From NCBI GenBank assembly GCA_963281255.1, contig OY725489.1, positions 3,286,001-3,350,000 on the forward strand: a stretch of DNA of 64,000 nt, in the 5' to 3' direction. Of the stretch, positions 54,960 to 64,000 are shown piece by piece. Position 1 is the first letter of the stretch. Each line of letters begins with the position of its first letter. A program made the translations under genes and the position numbers. This stretch comes from Aphrocallistes beatrix. Taxonomy: Eukaryota > Porifera > Hexactinellida > Sceptrulophora > Aphrocallistidae. The notes under the pieces were generated by a model that searched no databases, was not told the DNA's origin, and saw nothing but the letters and a program-made list of their open reading frames with translations.

Positions 54960-55610
54960 TTAGGACAAATTTGCGAAATCAACAATTATGCATAATTGTC
55001 GACAATTTTGCAAAATTGTTCATTTAATACGACAATTATGCATATTTGTTCATTTCACAACAATTATGCAAAATTGTTCATCTAATGCGACAATTATGCA
55101 AAATTGTTCATCTAATGCAACAATTGTGAATATTTTTACAATTTCGTAGATATTTACTGCACTTTTCGAGCCATTCTTTTTAATTTATTATGCCATCCCT
55201 CTAGTTTATTATTAGTTCTAGGACAGTGTGTGTTCGTCAAATACATTCCACAAAATGAGTGAAAACTGCCTTACCAACCAAGTCTCTTCAAATTGTTTTA
55301 TAAATCCTTATAGGAAGATTCAGGTCTAAATGCTAAGGTTAAAATTCATTTAGATCCAAAACTTCTGGGTGAAGATGTTACCAGTAATATCGAAAATCGA
55401 CTATCTAATTAGAATTCTGATTAGATATACTACATGTTTAGCTTATTTATTTTTTTGATACAATACATACATCCTCAATTGGAGAAATCGGGTTAACTGT
55501 GAAAAAATGGTCCCCCGGACCAATATTCCATGGAAAATTTGTCAATGCAGGATCAAAATATTCAGCATAGGTCTTTGTCGCATTAGATGAACAATTATGC
55601 ATAACATATA
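54960..55610. mobile_element. Element with ~30-bp subterminal repeats
   Basis: A tandem array at 54980-55131 of about five units (GACAATTATGCAAAATTGTT / CATCTAATGC) is matched by one inverted unit at 55574-55610 (GCATTAGATGAACAATTATG). The 440 bp between them have no coding potential. Repeats clustered near both ends suggest a transposon, type unknown. Confidence 0.5.
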
Positions 55611-55621
55611 TAAATAATATA

Positions 55622-56120
55622 TCTGTAACGAATTGATTGAAGAAACTGCCGGGCGGAGAAAACTGATTTTGGCGTGGATGTGGGAGTATTTTGGCTATAG
55701 CTCCAGTAAGTTCTGAGTTCAGAGCAAAATGTCGACATCATGGAATTATGACGTCATTGTCACATTTTTAAAAGTTAAGCAACACAGTTATTCGGGAATA
55801 ACTCAGCCATTATAGGAGATAGAAGGCTGAAATTTTAATAGAATGTGTATACTAACATACCTCACATATGATGCAACTATCATCAAAAGAATGATGACTC
55901 ATCACTTTGTTATGATGTCATCATTATTCATCAAAATTTTAAAAATTGACAAACTTGGTGATTTTTCGTGCGATATCGATTATAACAGTAAGACAGACGT
56001 ATTTAGAGATGTTATCTCCATATAACTAAATAATGGTGACCCCAGGCGCCCGCAGGGCGCCTCCGGCGGACACAAGGTGTCCGCCTGCCGCGCGTAGCGC
56101 AAGCAAACGAAGCGCGCTTG
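55622..56120 (+). mobile_element. HelN-B, complete
   Basis: TCTGTAACGAATTGATTGAA after A (55621). All HelN-B interior blocks follow in order, then the best-preserved GC module (56043-56120): GGCGCCC/GGGCGCC, GCGGACAC/GTGTCCGC, and GCAAGCAAACGAAGCGCGCTTG, followed by T (56121). 499 bp. It serves as the reference copy for the family. Confidence 0.7.
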
Positions 56121-56523
56121 TAACTATAATGACAAAACATATGAACTCTGAAATAAGTACGAAGAAAAGGACTTCCTTTACCAAGTATTGAAATAAAATT
56201 TTGCTATTATCTACAATCTTGATTGGATGGGCTGTACAACCCATAAAACATAATTTTTCGGACATTTCCTTCCCTAATATTTACAAACAATAATTACCCT
56301 GGACAAAGGACAATGCATGAAAAAACTTGATTATTAAGTTTTTGTTCAGTCATCGAAATCCAAATATGGTGATGTAATCTTAAAAGGTGTAAGGTAAATG
56401 ATAAAAATTTATTCCTTTAAGTTTTTAACTAAATTTTAAACATAAGATTTTTTAGCTTGCACACTATACTTTAGTATAATGGTAAACTATCGAAATAAAC
56501 GGGTATATACTCGTATAGATATA
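56121..56523. other. No gene seen
   Basis: AT-rich spacer between two HelN-B copies. Confidence 0.4.
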
Positions 56524-56690
56524 CAAGCGCGGTTCGTTTGTTTGCGCTGCGCGGCTGGTGGAAATTTTGTGTTCGCAGGAGGGAGATAAAATCCCTAAAT
56601 ACGCCTGGCCTACAGTTATAATTGATATCGCACGAAAAATCACCAAATTTGTCCATTTTTATTATTTTGAATAGAAAAATATGATGAGAA
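56524..56690 (-). mobile_element. HelN-B, 3' part
   Basis: GC module 56524-56580 (minus strand ends CCGCGCTTG then T), preceded in element order by the TTTCGTGCGATATCAATTAT block. Truncated. Confidence 0.55.
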
Positions 56691-56729
56691 ATACTAAATT
56701 GTATGCTTACAATCATCAATGATCTAGCT

Positions 56730-57758
56730 CAGGGCTGTCCAACTATATTTACTTCGGGCCGCAACTGCTTCATACCATTTAGTGGCGGGCCGCAATACAG
56801 GGGCGTGTACTCGGGATGGGTATGGATAGAGGCATTTTGGACAATTTATTATACTACAAGCGTGCTTCGCTTGCTTGCGCTGCGCAGCTTGCGGACACTA
56901 TGTGTCTGCAAAGTTACCCAGTTGGCGTTTGGGGATATTAGAGAAACAATACGTCGCTTTCTTGTTTTATACTAAGTACGCTGGATTATCATTTGTCTAC
57001 GGTTACATTAATGAAATCTGAACAGAACCAGAAATTTGTTTCGTGATAAATATAATATTCTTCGTATTAAGTCAACTAATCCTGAATGTAAGCTCAATTT
57101 TAATACACAACGTTCACATTGCTAAAGATTATTATATTTAAATAATCAATTCCAGTCCATGTCGTTAAAAGTTATTTTATGATCGAATTGATTAATCGTA
57201 GCATATAACGCACTTCAATTGTTGTTAACCATCAAATTATAGACTCAAAATAGCAATATTCATTTATATGATATAGAATCGTGTGAATGGCTTTATAAAA
57301 GGCTGATAATTGATTGGTTCTCACATAAACCAATGATTTCAATATCAAGTTCTTTTGATTGTATGCATAAGTCACTACTATTTTATTCCAATGTATTTGA
57401 ATTATAAAATAATCGAATTTGATTGGTCAGCACATTTTGTCACCTATCTCGGCGAGGTGTGAACATTTCGCTTAGACCTTCGAACTTGATCCTAGATTCA
57501 TCATTTGACACATACATGCCAATTTTCGTACCACTAAGACTTGCCAATTCTTCAATCAATTCGGACAAACAAACAAACAAAAAAATCCTTGTGTTTTAAT
57601 ATTTTAGATAACGAATGATAAGGCAATCATGGCGCGAATAATTCTTGTGGAAGATAACGAGATACATGATATGGAAAAATTTGGAGAATTTGTCTAAAAG
57701 TGGGTAAGAAAGGGGGAGATTGAAGCATGCAACGCGGGCCGCCTGTTGAACAGCGCTG
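56730..57758. mobile_element. hAT-like MITE carrying HelN-A copy 7
   Basis: Left CAGGGCTGTCCAACT and right end inverse of CAGCGCTGTTCAACA, with GGGCCGC inside both. Flanks ATCTAGCT (56722-56729) and ATCTAGCC (57759-57766) give an 8-bp duplication with one mismatch. Removing 56857-57608 leaves about 277 bp. Confidence 0.75.
56857..57608 (-). mobile_element. HelN-A copy 7, complete, inserted in a hAT MITE
   Basis: Nearly the same sequence as 48124-48885. On the minus strand the start TCTAAAATATTAAAACACAA follows A, and the end AAGCACGCTTG is followed by T. The hAT sequence continues on both sides with no duplication, which fits insertion between A and T. Confidence 0.68.
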
Positions 57759-57766
57759 ATCTAGCC

Positions 57767-58400
57767 TATTTCCTAATGCTGGATCTAACCAACTATGTTC
57801 AAAGTTAAGGTAGTCTTCTCCCTCATATTTGGTGTAATTTTGTCCCATGAAATATAGTCTCCATAATATTCTAGGTCGGCGTATCCTGCTTGGATATCTT
57901 CTTCCAGAAACTCTTTCGCTACTCATGTCTACTTCATCTTCTCTATGATCCTGAGCCTCGTAACTTCATCTAATACTTGACGATTGTCTTGCGAATCGCA
58001 AAATAATTATTGCATCATTTCGTGTGGGTAAGTCTATTTCTCCCTCTGTGACCATACTTTGGTCCAGTAATTTGGTTAATTTCTCCCTGGTGCGTCTTCG
58101 TTGATGTCATCCTCGTTATCGAAATGCCCGTCTCCTGTCGTCTCGCGAGGAATGCTAACCGTCAATTATGTTTCTCTTCCATAGCGCTTACACCGATCAA
58201 GGTGTACTCATTATTCTTTCGCCCTAGTATTGATTTTAACGTTCGGGCCTCTGCGTTCTAACACTGCATAGGGACCATTGAATCTGAGTTCAAGGAGCAG
58301 CACTAGGTCTCCTCGTTCTCTCGTTAAATCGCACTTCCCTGCGTTAAGCGTAGATAAATTGTTGTCTGTCGATCGGTAAACTCATATTGAATCGAATCGA
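57767..58400 (-). pseudogene. Ty3/gypsy integrase C-terminus (GPY/F module)
   Basis: Minus strand. A frame around 58350-58190 reads CDLTRERGDLVLLLELRFNG, then PYAVLERRGPNVKINTRAKE, then after two stops VHLDRCK, the GPY/F module typical of Ty3/gypsy integrase tails. Nearer 57910-57770 a frame contains RRYPSRIRRPR, like the basic tail of the polyprotein. Frames between are broken. Orientation is opposite to the pol fragment that follows. Confidence 0.6.
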
Positions 58401-58716
58401 GAATACCTAAGGTAAGGATAATAATGATAAATCCCCGAAACTATCTAGAATAATAACTGAAATAATATGTAATCTATAAAGCTAATTATGTGGCATATAA
58501 ACAAAAATGAATAAATAAAACATACCAAAATGACAAAGGAGTAATTGAACTGGTTGTTGGGTTTTTTAGAAGCGATGCAAAATGTCAAAAGTACGAAAAA
58601 GTAGCAATAAAAGAATTAGAATGAAAAATGAATCAACAAAAATTTAAATATAAAACTTGGGAAGCTATACTATTACTCTTCAAATCATCGTTTTCTCATC
58701 AAAGATGACATAATTA
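58401..58716. other. No gene; AT-rich gap between two gypsy fragments
   Basis: No LTR or gag is recognisable. Confidence 0.4.
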
Positions 58717-60489
58717 AAGAGTGCATGCTATATCTGTGGTAATACAGAGCATTTGCAAAGGCGATGCCCTTCTCAATACTGCCAATCGTGTGGTAAGAAG
58801 GGGCATGATCGCAGGGATTGCTACAACAAGAAGCAAGTTCTGTCAGTGGATCGCAGAGCTGGGGCTAGTTGCGAAGAAGAGGGAATGGATCAGGCCGGAG
58901 TTATGATTCCCATTAAATTGAACGGTATCAAGATAGGTATAATGTTGGATTCAGGGGCACAGCCCTCCATTATTGACACTGCTTCGCTACATGGTTTGGG
59001 TGTTGATTTTACGGTTCATCCAAGTCGAGTTCATGGGGTATGTGCTATGCCTATCAAGAGTAGAGGCTATGTTGACCTAGAAGTGAACATCGGTAAGAGT
59101 GCTCCTATGAAGCATAGGTTCATGGTATTAGACAGTGCAGAACCAACCCTTATTTTGGGACGAGACTACTTAAGACGATTCAATTCTACAGAATTTGACT
59201 GGCAGAATCACCGTGTCCGATTGGGAGAAGAGTGGATCTCAACTAAAGCGTCCATGTGGGGTGGCCAGGTAATGTCGAGAGCTGTTGCTGTCAATAGTGT
59301 GCTGCAATCACATGAGAATACCTCGTCTTGGAGGAGAGATTGGAATGTCAATCCTGACCTGATTCCACATCAACGTTCAAGAATAACAGAATTACTTGAG
59401 GAGTTTAGCGATGTCTTTGCCACGAATCCTAAGAAGCCAAATAGGACACACTGTGTGGAGCATGTGATTGAAACTGGAGGCGCATATCCTGTGAGGGCCA
59501 GATGTGGTCGAGTATCGCCTCAAACGGAAAGGGACATAAATATTCAAATAGAACAGATGCTGGATAATGGGGTCATCAGACCTTCTACATCTCCATGGGC
59601 GAGCAGAGTTATTCTTATCAGAAAGAAAGCCAACACTCTTAGATTTGCTGTTGATTATCGCGCATTAAATGATGTAACTAGGAATGACGCATACCCTATA
59701 CGAGATGAAGGATATATTAGACAAGCTGCATGGTAGTGAATATTTTTCAACGTTAGATGGTGCAAGTGCCTACTGGAGTATTCCAATCAAGGAAACCGAT
59801 AGGGAAAAGACAGCCTTTGTGTCACCTAGAGGAGAATTTGAGTTCTGTGTGATGCCCTTTGGGCTTTGTAATGCTCCATCAACGTATCAGAGGATGATCG
59901 ATCTAGCCCTGAAGGACGCTCCCCAGAGCTTGCCCTACATTGATGATACGTTAACCTTTTCGAATTCGTTCGATGATCATTTGAAACACCACAGGGTTGT
60001 ATTGCACTGCTACAGATCGGCCAATCTTCAATTGAGAATTGACAAGTGCCGTTTTGGGTACAGCGAAACGGAATTTTTGGGACATTTACTTTCAAACATG
60101 GATACCGCCCACTACCGTCAAATGTTGTCAAAATCCGGTCTCAGGCACGACCATCGAATCCAAGACAGCTGAGGTCCTTCCTGGGACTAGTTAATTATTA
60201 TAGGGACTTCCAACCTCAACTCTCCCGAAGTGCTGCTCCTCTATACAAGTTGACAAGGAAAGGAGTAAGATGGAACTGGGACGGAAATTGCGAAGAGAGT
60301 TATCAGCAGTTGTGCTGTGCTCTTTCGCAGAATCCTGTAACGCTCGCGTACCCTGACTGGTCCAAGGCCTTCCATTTGGAGGTTGATGCCTCTGACGTGG
60401 CTATCGGAGGTGTGCTAGCGCAGGAGGACATTGGGGGAAAACTGAGGCCGATATCATTTTCTATTCAACTCTGGATGCGGCACAGATAA
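58717..60489 (+). pseudogene. Ty3/gypsy gag-pol fragment: zinc knuckles, protease, RT, start of RNase H
   Basis: The open frame begins inside gag with two CCHC knuckles (CYICGNTEHLQRRC and CQSCGKKGHDRRDC). An aspartic protease follows (LDSGAQPSIID) and ends near ILGRDYLRRF. Reverse transcriptase starts about 59440, and after a frameshift near 59690 carries the conserved FSTLDGASAYWSI and MPFGLCNAP blocks and the active-site YIDD. A second frameshift near 60100 leads into the connection domain and RNase H start (DASDVAIGGVLA), where it stops at 60489. Integrase, LTRs and most of gag are absent. Two frameshifts and truncation make it inactive. Confidence 0.88.
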
Positions 60490-60629
60490 AGTCAAGACTA
60501 TCACTCTAGCATATATAAGTAGAGTATCGACTCCTAAGAGAATACCAGCAGCGCTGCATACTAAGTTTAACATAGACTACGACTAGACTACACTACTATA
60601 TAACATTATCAAGGCAATATTATACAGCA
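60490..60629. other. Short unassigned stretch
   Basis: Contains a TATA-like ATATATAAG (about 60510). It could be a scrap of an LTR, without proof. Confidence 0.25.
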
Positions 60630-60970
60630 CAAGCGCGCTGCGCGGCTGGCGGACTCTTGGCTTCCTTCGGTCGCCTGGGGTGACATTGGTTAATTATAAG
60701 GGAGATCATCATTTTTTGATTATAGTTGCATCATATGTGAGGTATGTTAGTATGCATATTTTATTAAAATTTCAGCCTTTTATCTCCTATAATGGCTGAG
60801 TTATGCTCGAATAACTCTGTTGCTTAACTTTTAAAATGTGACAATGATGTCATAATTCGATGATGGGTCGATATTTTGTTCTGAGCAACTACTGGAGCCA
60901 AAAGACTCCCACATGCCCAAAATCAGCTTTCTGTGCCCGGCAGTTTCTTCAGACTCTAATACGATTACAA
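60630..60970 (-). mobile_element. HelN-B, nearly complete
   Basis: On the minus strand the element ends with a shortened GC module (60630-60680) GCGCGCTTG followed by T. It carries all interior blocks and the GAAGAAACTGCCGGGCACAG start region. The extreme 5' end is diverged. Confidence 0.6.
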
Positions 60971-61513
60971 TAAACTAAATGTATTTCATCTTATCGCTAA
61001 ATGATATTACTTGAAGTAGAGAAGAATATTCTCATTGTTTGACATCGTTTGTGCTCGAAATGCTAGAATAATATGAAACTCCGAAAAGGTTGGGTGCATT
61101 GATTGTTTGATTTAAATCATTGATTTAATTATGATTTAAATCAATCATTTTTATTAATACAAATCATGATTTAAATCATATAATAAAGTAATGTAGTCTC
61201 TCGCTAATACAAACAAGGTTTGATTCCCCAGCCTGTACAAATGCATGCAATTAACTTCAGGTAATACGAATTCCGGATAATACGTACAAGTTTTGAAGAT
61301 TTCCTGGTTCTTAATAAACCCGCGCTTGCCACAGGAATGTATTGCGTCATTTCCGGTTTAAGCCATTTCAATGGGGAAGCCATACAAGTTTGGGGTATTT
61401 ACTATAAATTGAAAATACCCCAAGGCAACGAAGGGTATTAACGAGACTCGACTCTATTCGAAATATAATGATCACACATATTATTGTGAACAATGTTCAT
61501 CAATGGCTTTCTC
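60971..61513. other. No gene; GATTTAAATCA palindromic repeats and dispersed repeat
   Basis: 61103-61190 holds several overlapping GATTTAAATCA palindromes, as in subterminal regions of some hAT elements. 61195-61215 (GTAGTCTCTCGCTAATACAAA) resembles a Tigger-type end. 61335-61445 is shared with 37785-37885. Confidence 0.45.
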
Positions 61514-61695
61514 ATACTTGCCAACCGTCCCGCTTTTTGGCACTAATTTTGTGGATTGTCCCGCGTCCCGCTTTTAGTCGCACTTGTCCCGCTTTTTGAA
61601 GCTTGCATCTCGCTTTTGTGATAATAACAACTTATTATAATGATCTAAGCATTGCTTCTTCCAATTAGGTAATAAATTTGTGGAATTGACTAGAG

Positions 61696-61786
61696 TCCCG
61701 TTTTTTTAGCGGGACGTCCCGTCTTTCCAGCGGGACGTCCCGTTCTTTTAGCGGGACGTCCCGTTCTTTTGACGGGACGTTCCGTT
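61696..61786. repeat. 21-bp palindromic tandem repeat (GCGGGACGTCCCG)
   Basis: The unit AGCGGGACGTCCCGTTCTTTT recurs about four times; each contains the palindrome CGGGACGTCCCG. It lies between the left end and the transposase start of the hAT, a place where hAT transposase-binding repeats are often found. Confidence 0.85.
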
Positions 61787-62073
61787 GCATGCATTTCGAT
61801 CAAGGTTCCTTCCCGATCCATGAAATAATCAAATTATTACATTAGGGCATCAGTATATGTAGTATACGTACATTTTCATTACTATACTACTTACGTATTT
61901 ACTTTTGGGTCTATATTGGCGACAATACTTAGCCAACCTTAAGTAATATAGTATCGAGTGTGTTCAAAATTACAAAGTTGAAATTATCTGTATTCTCCTA
62001 ATAGTCCACTACTGTTAATTATTAAAGTGATTAAACTAATATTTTTTACTTATTAGCTATAAAATATCCGAAC

Positions 62074-64000
62074 ATGTCAACTGATGAGAATAGTACCACA
62101 AGTACTACACATCTTGATCCTGAATTTCAAGCAGCAAAGAGGTAATCTATCATTTTCTGTTGTTTATAGCCCAACTTTAATATACTTGTTTTAATGGATT
62201 TTTATATAGGATAAAAAGAGTTTGTAAATGGAATCCTAACTGGCAATCGGAATTTAATATATTCAAAAGCCGTAGAGGACTTTTGCTCACTGCAAACTTT
62301 GTAAAGCTGTTTTTTCCATAGCAGCTGGGGATCTAAATGATGTGAAAAGACACCTTGAGAGACAGAAACATAGATGTTTAACTAGTCAATTAACGAATCA
62401 GATAACCGTTAAAGAATCGTTCAGAAAAATTGACAATCCTGTAACTGCTGCAGAAATATACTTCGCTACCTTTGTGGCAGAGCACAATTTGCCTTTTATG
62501 TGTGCTGACCATTTTACCAAATTGTGTAAAGTCATGTTTCCTGATAGCCAAATAGCTCAATCATTTGCAGCTGGTAGGACGAAAACAACCGCTATAATGA
62601 AGTTTGCTATTGCTCCTAGATTAAATGTTGTTGTCAAGGCTTGCAAACGTTCCCCTTTTTCTATTTTATGCGATGGGGGAAATGATCAACTCGATAAGAA
62701 GTATTTTGCTATTTTGGTCCGCTATTGGGAAGATATTACAAATCAAGTGGTTACCCGTTTTCTTGCTCTACCAGTGTGTAACATTAGTACCTCACAAGCA
62801 TTGTTTGATGCTCTTGCTTTAGAAATTGATTCAAGGAATATACCTTGGGAAAACGCTGTCGGGTTCGCTTTCGAAACCACTAATGTGATGGTGGGCCAAA
62901 GAAATTCTGTTCTAAGTAGGGTAAAGTTGAAGCAACCCAATGTTTTTAGTCTGGGTTGTCTTTGTCATTTAGCTGCACTATGCGCAGTTTCTGGACTGAA
63001 GAAGTTGCCAGTCTCTATTGATAATTTATTAATTGACATATTTTACCATTTTAAACATTCTTCGAAACGTTGGAGTGAGTTCGCAGAGATACAAAAAGAC
63101 TTTGAAGAAATCGCTCCTCTCAAAGTATTGAAGCATTGTTCTACTCGATGGCTTAGTTTAGAGCGTTGTGTTAAACGCCTCATATATCAGTGGCAACCTC
63201 TTTTAACATATTTTGACAGAGAGTCAGGGTATACTTCTAATGAAAGGGTCCAGAGAGTTTTCAGACATCTTAGTAGTATCGAAACTAAACTTTTCTGTCA
63301 TTTTGTCCTTTATGCTTTAAAACCCCTTAATAATTTTTCATTATCCTTCCAAACAAATGCTAGTAAGATAGCATTTATACAATCTGACGTTCGCAAATTG
63401 CTCAAGGTTTACCTCAGTAATTTCATACATCCGAACATTTACAGGTAATTGATGATGTGATCCAAGTTGATTATATGAACAGATCATGCCAGTTAGGCGA
63501 TAATGAACTTGGGATCGGGACATCTACACGGATGCTCTTATGTGAACCTGACTCTGCAGATGAATATATTGGCACAACTATTGAGAAAAGATTTTATACG
63601 AGTGTAAGGTTATTCTATGAATGCGGTGTCACTAAAATGTTGGCTAAATTTCCTTTTAAGGATAGCACCCTAAAGGATTTGTCACTTCTTGACCCAAGGA
63701 ATCGTCTTGAGATAAATGTTTCTAGTTCATTAAACCTGGCGAAACGTTTCTGTTACTACAATTGCGATGAACTTGATTTATTAACTATGGAAATAGGGGA
63801 TTTTAAGGTTGTTGTGATGACCAACTTCCTGCATTCAATCCATATGATGTAGCAGGAACTGATCACCTTTGGGCAGCCGTTGGCAACATGAAATCTTTTA
63901 TAAATAATGACAGCTTATGATTTAACTTGCTTTCACAGCTTGCAAAAACTCTCCTAGTGCTCCCGCATTCTAATGCAGATCCAGAAAGAATATTTAGTAT
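62074..64000 (+). pseudogene. hAT transposase with one intron, frameshifted, partial
   Basis: Exon 1 (62074-62141) starts MSTDENSTTS. A 68-bp GT-AG intron (62142-62209) follows, and exon 2 begins RIKRVCKWNPNWQSEF. A frameshift near 62275 precedes the BED-type zinc finger (CKLC ... HLERQKH). The core reads to 63449 with FSILCDGGND (first Asp), GFAFETTNVMVG, where the usual second Asp is replaced, LGCLCHLAALCA (Cys/His) and CSTRWLSLERCV (Trp). Further frameshifts occur near 63440 and 63825. The dimerisation region LPHSNADPERIFS is cut by the window end. The order matches animal hAT transposases; this copy is inactive. Confidence 0.85.

Larger units (their letters stand above)
61514..64000 (+). 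mobile_element. hAT transposon, 5' end to beyond window
   Basis: The probable left terminal region ACTTGCCAACCGTCCCGC is typical of an animal hAT group. It is followed by CGTCCCGCTTTT repeats and the GGGACGTCCC array, then the transposase. The right end lies outside the window. Confidence 0.55.

Noticed and set aside
1..64000. tRNA or rRNA genes
   Set aside because: No cloverleaf with T-loop and anticodon arms and no rRNA core sequence was recognised on either strand by eye.

Overview
This window looks like intergenic or intronic DNA from an AT-rich invertebrate animal genome, built almost entirely of transposable elements in various states of decay. The evidence is animal-type superfamilies (Tc1, mariner DD34D, Tigger/pogo-like, hAT of the ZBED and ZMYM1 kinds, piggyBac, Mutator with a PHD finger, Ty3/gypsy), short introns with GT-AG borders, AATAAA signals and many microsatellites. 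I cannot name the species. No complete host gene is visible. There are a few possible host exons (17.46-17.92, 25.46-25.60, 26.38-26.84, 42.78-42.89 with 45.17-45.37, and 46.21-46.43 kb) whose products I do not recognise with confidence.

Layout. 0-9.2 kb: TTAA-bounded elements, one carrying a hAT (79-1687, perfect 8-bp TSD) and its sister copy (7366-9152) carrying a Tc1-like insertion instead, so the sister shows the hAT's empty site; between them an element with ~300-bp inverted ends (4703-7361). 9.2-19.6 kb: MITEs (hAT-, Tc1- and Tigger-like), an element with a 10-bp duplication, diverged inverted repeats, a gypsy pol scrap and a possible small gene. 19.6-22.1 kb: Mutator-like transposase with a C-terminal PHD finger, broken by one stop and one frameshift. 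22-27 kb: MITEs and weak ORFs. 27.8-32.3 kb: a Tc1 transposon split by a 3.1-kb ZMYM1-like hAT. 33.25-34.55 kb: a complete mariner with an intact 355-aa transposase, the only element here that could still work. 36-46 kb: hAT ends, tandem repeats, nested MITEs and candidate exons. 46.4-61 kb: a cluster of non-autonomous Helitron-like elements interleaved with a broken piggyBac, a hAT and Ty3/gypsy fragments. 61.5-64 kb: a hAT with a spliced but frameshifted transposase running off the window end.

The most interesting signal is a GC-rich ~60-80 bp module, rich in hairpins, that recurs 14 times in otherwise AT-rich DNA (17.1, 37.1, 38.2, 41.8, 47.0, 47.2, 47.9, 48.1, 49.3, 53.0, 56.1, 56.5, 56.9 and 60.6 kb). 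Oriented consistently, it is the 3' end of elements that begin with TC after a flanking A; most copies end in CTTG or a one-base variant, and the next base is T. That is Helitron-like architecture with a non-canonical CTTG end in place of CTRR. Two diverged families (here HelN-A and HelN-B) share this end and a 16-base motif near the 5' end, while their interiors differ; HelN-A carries 141-bp internal direct repeats. No Rep/helicase gene lies in the window, so mobilisation would need a source elsewhere.
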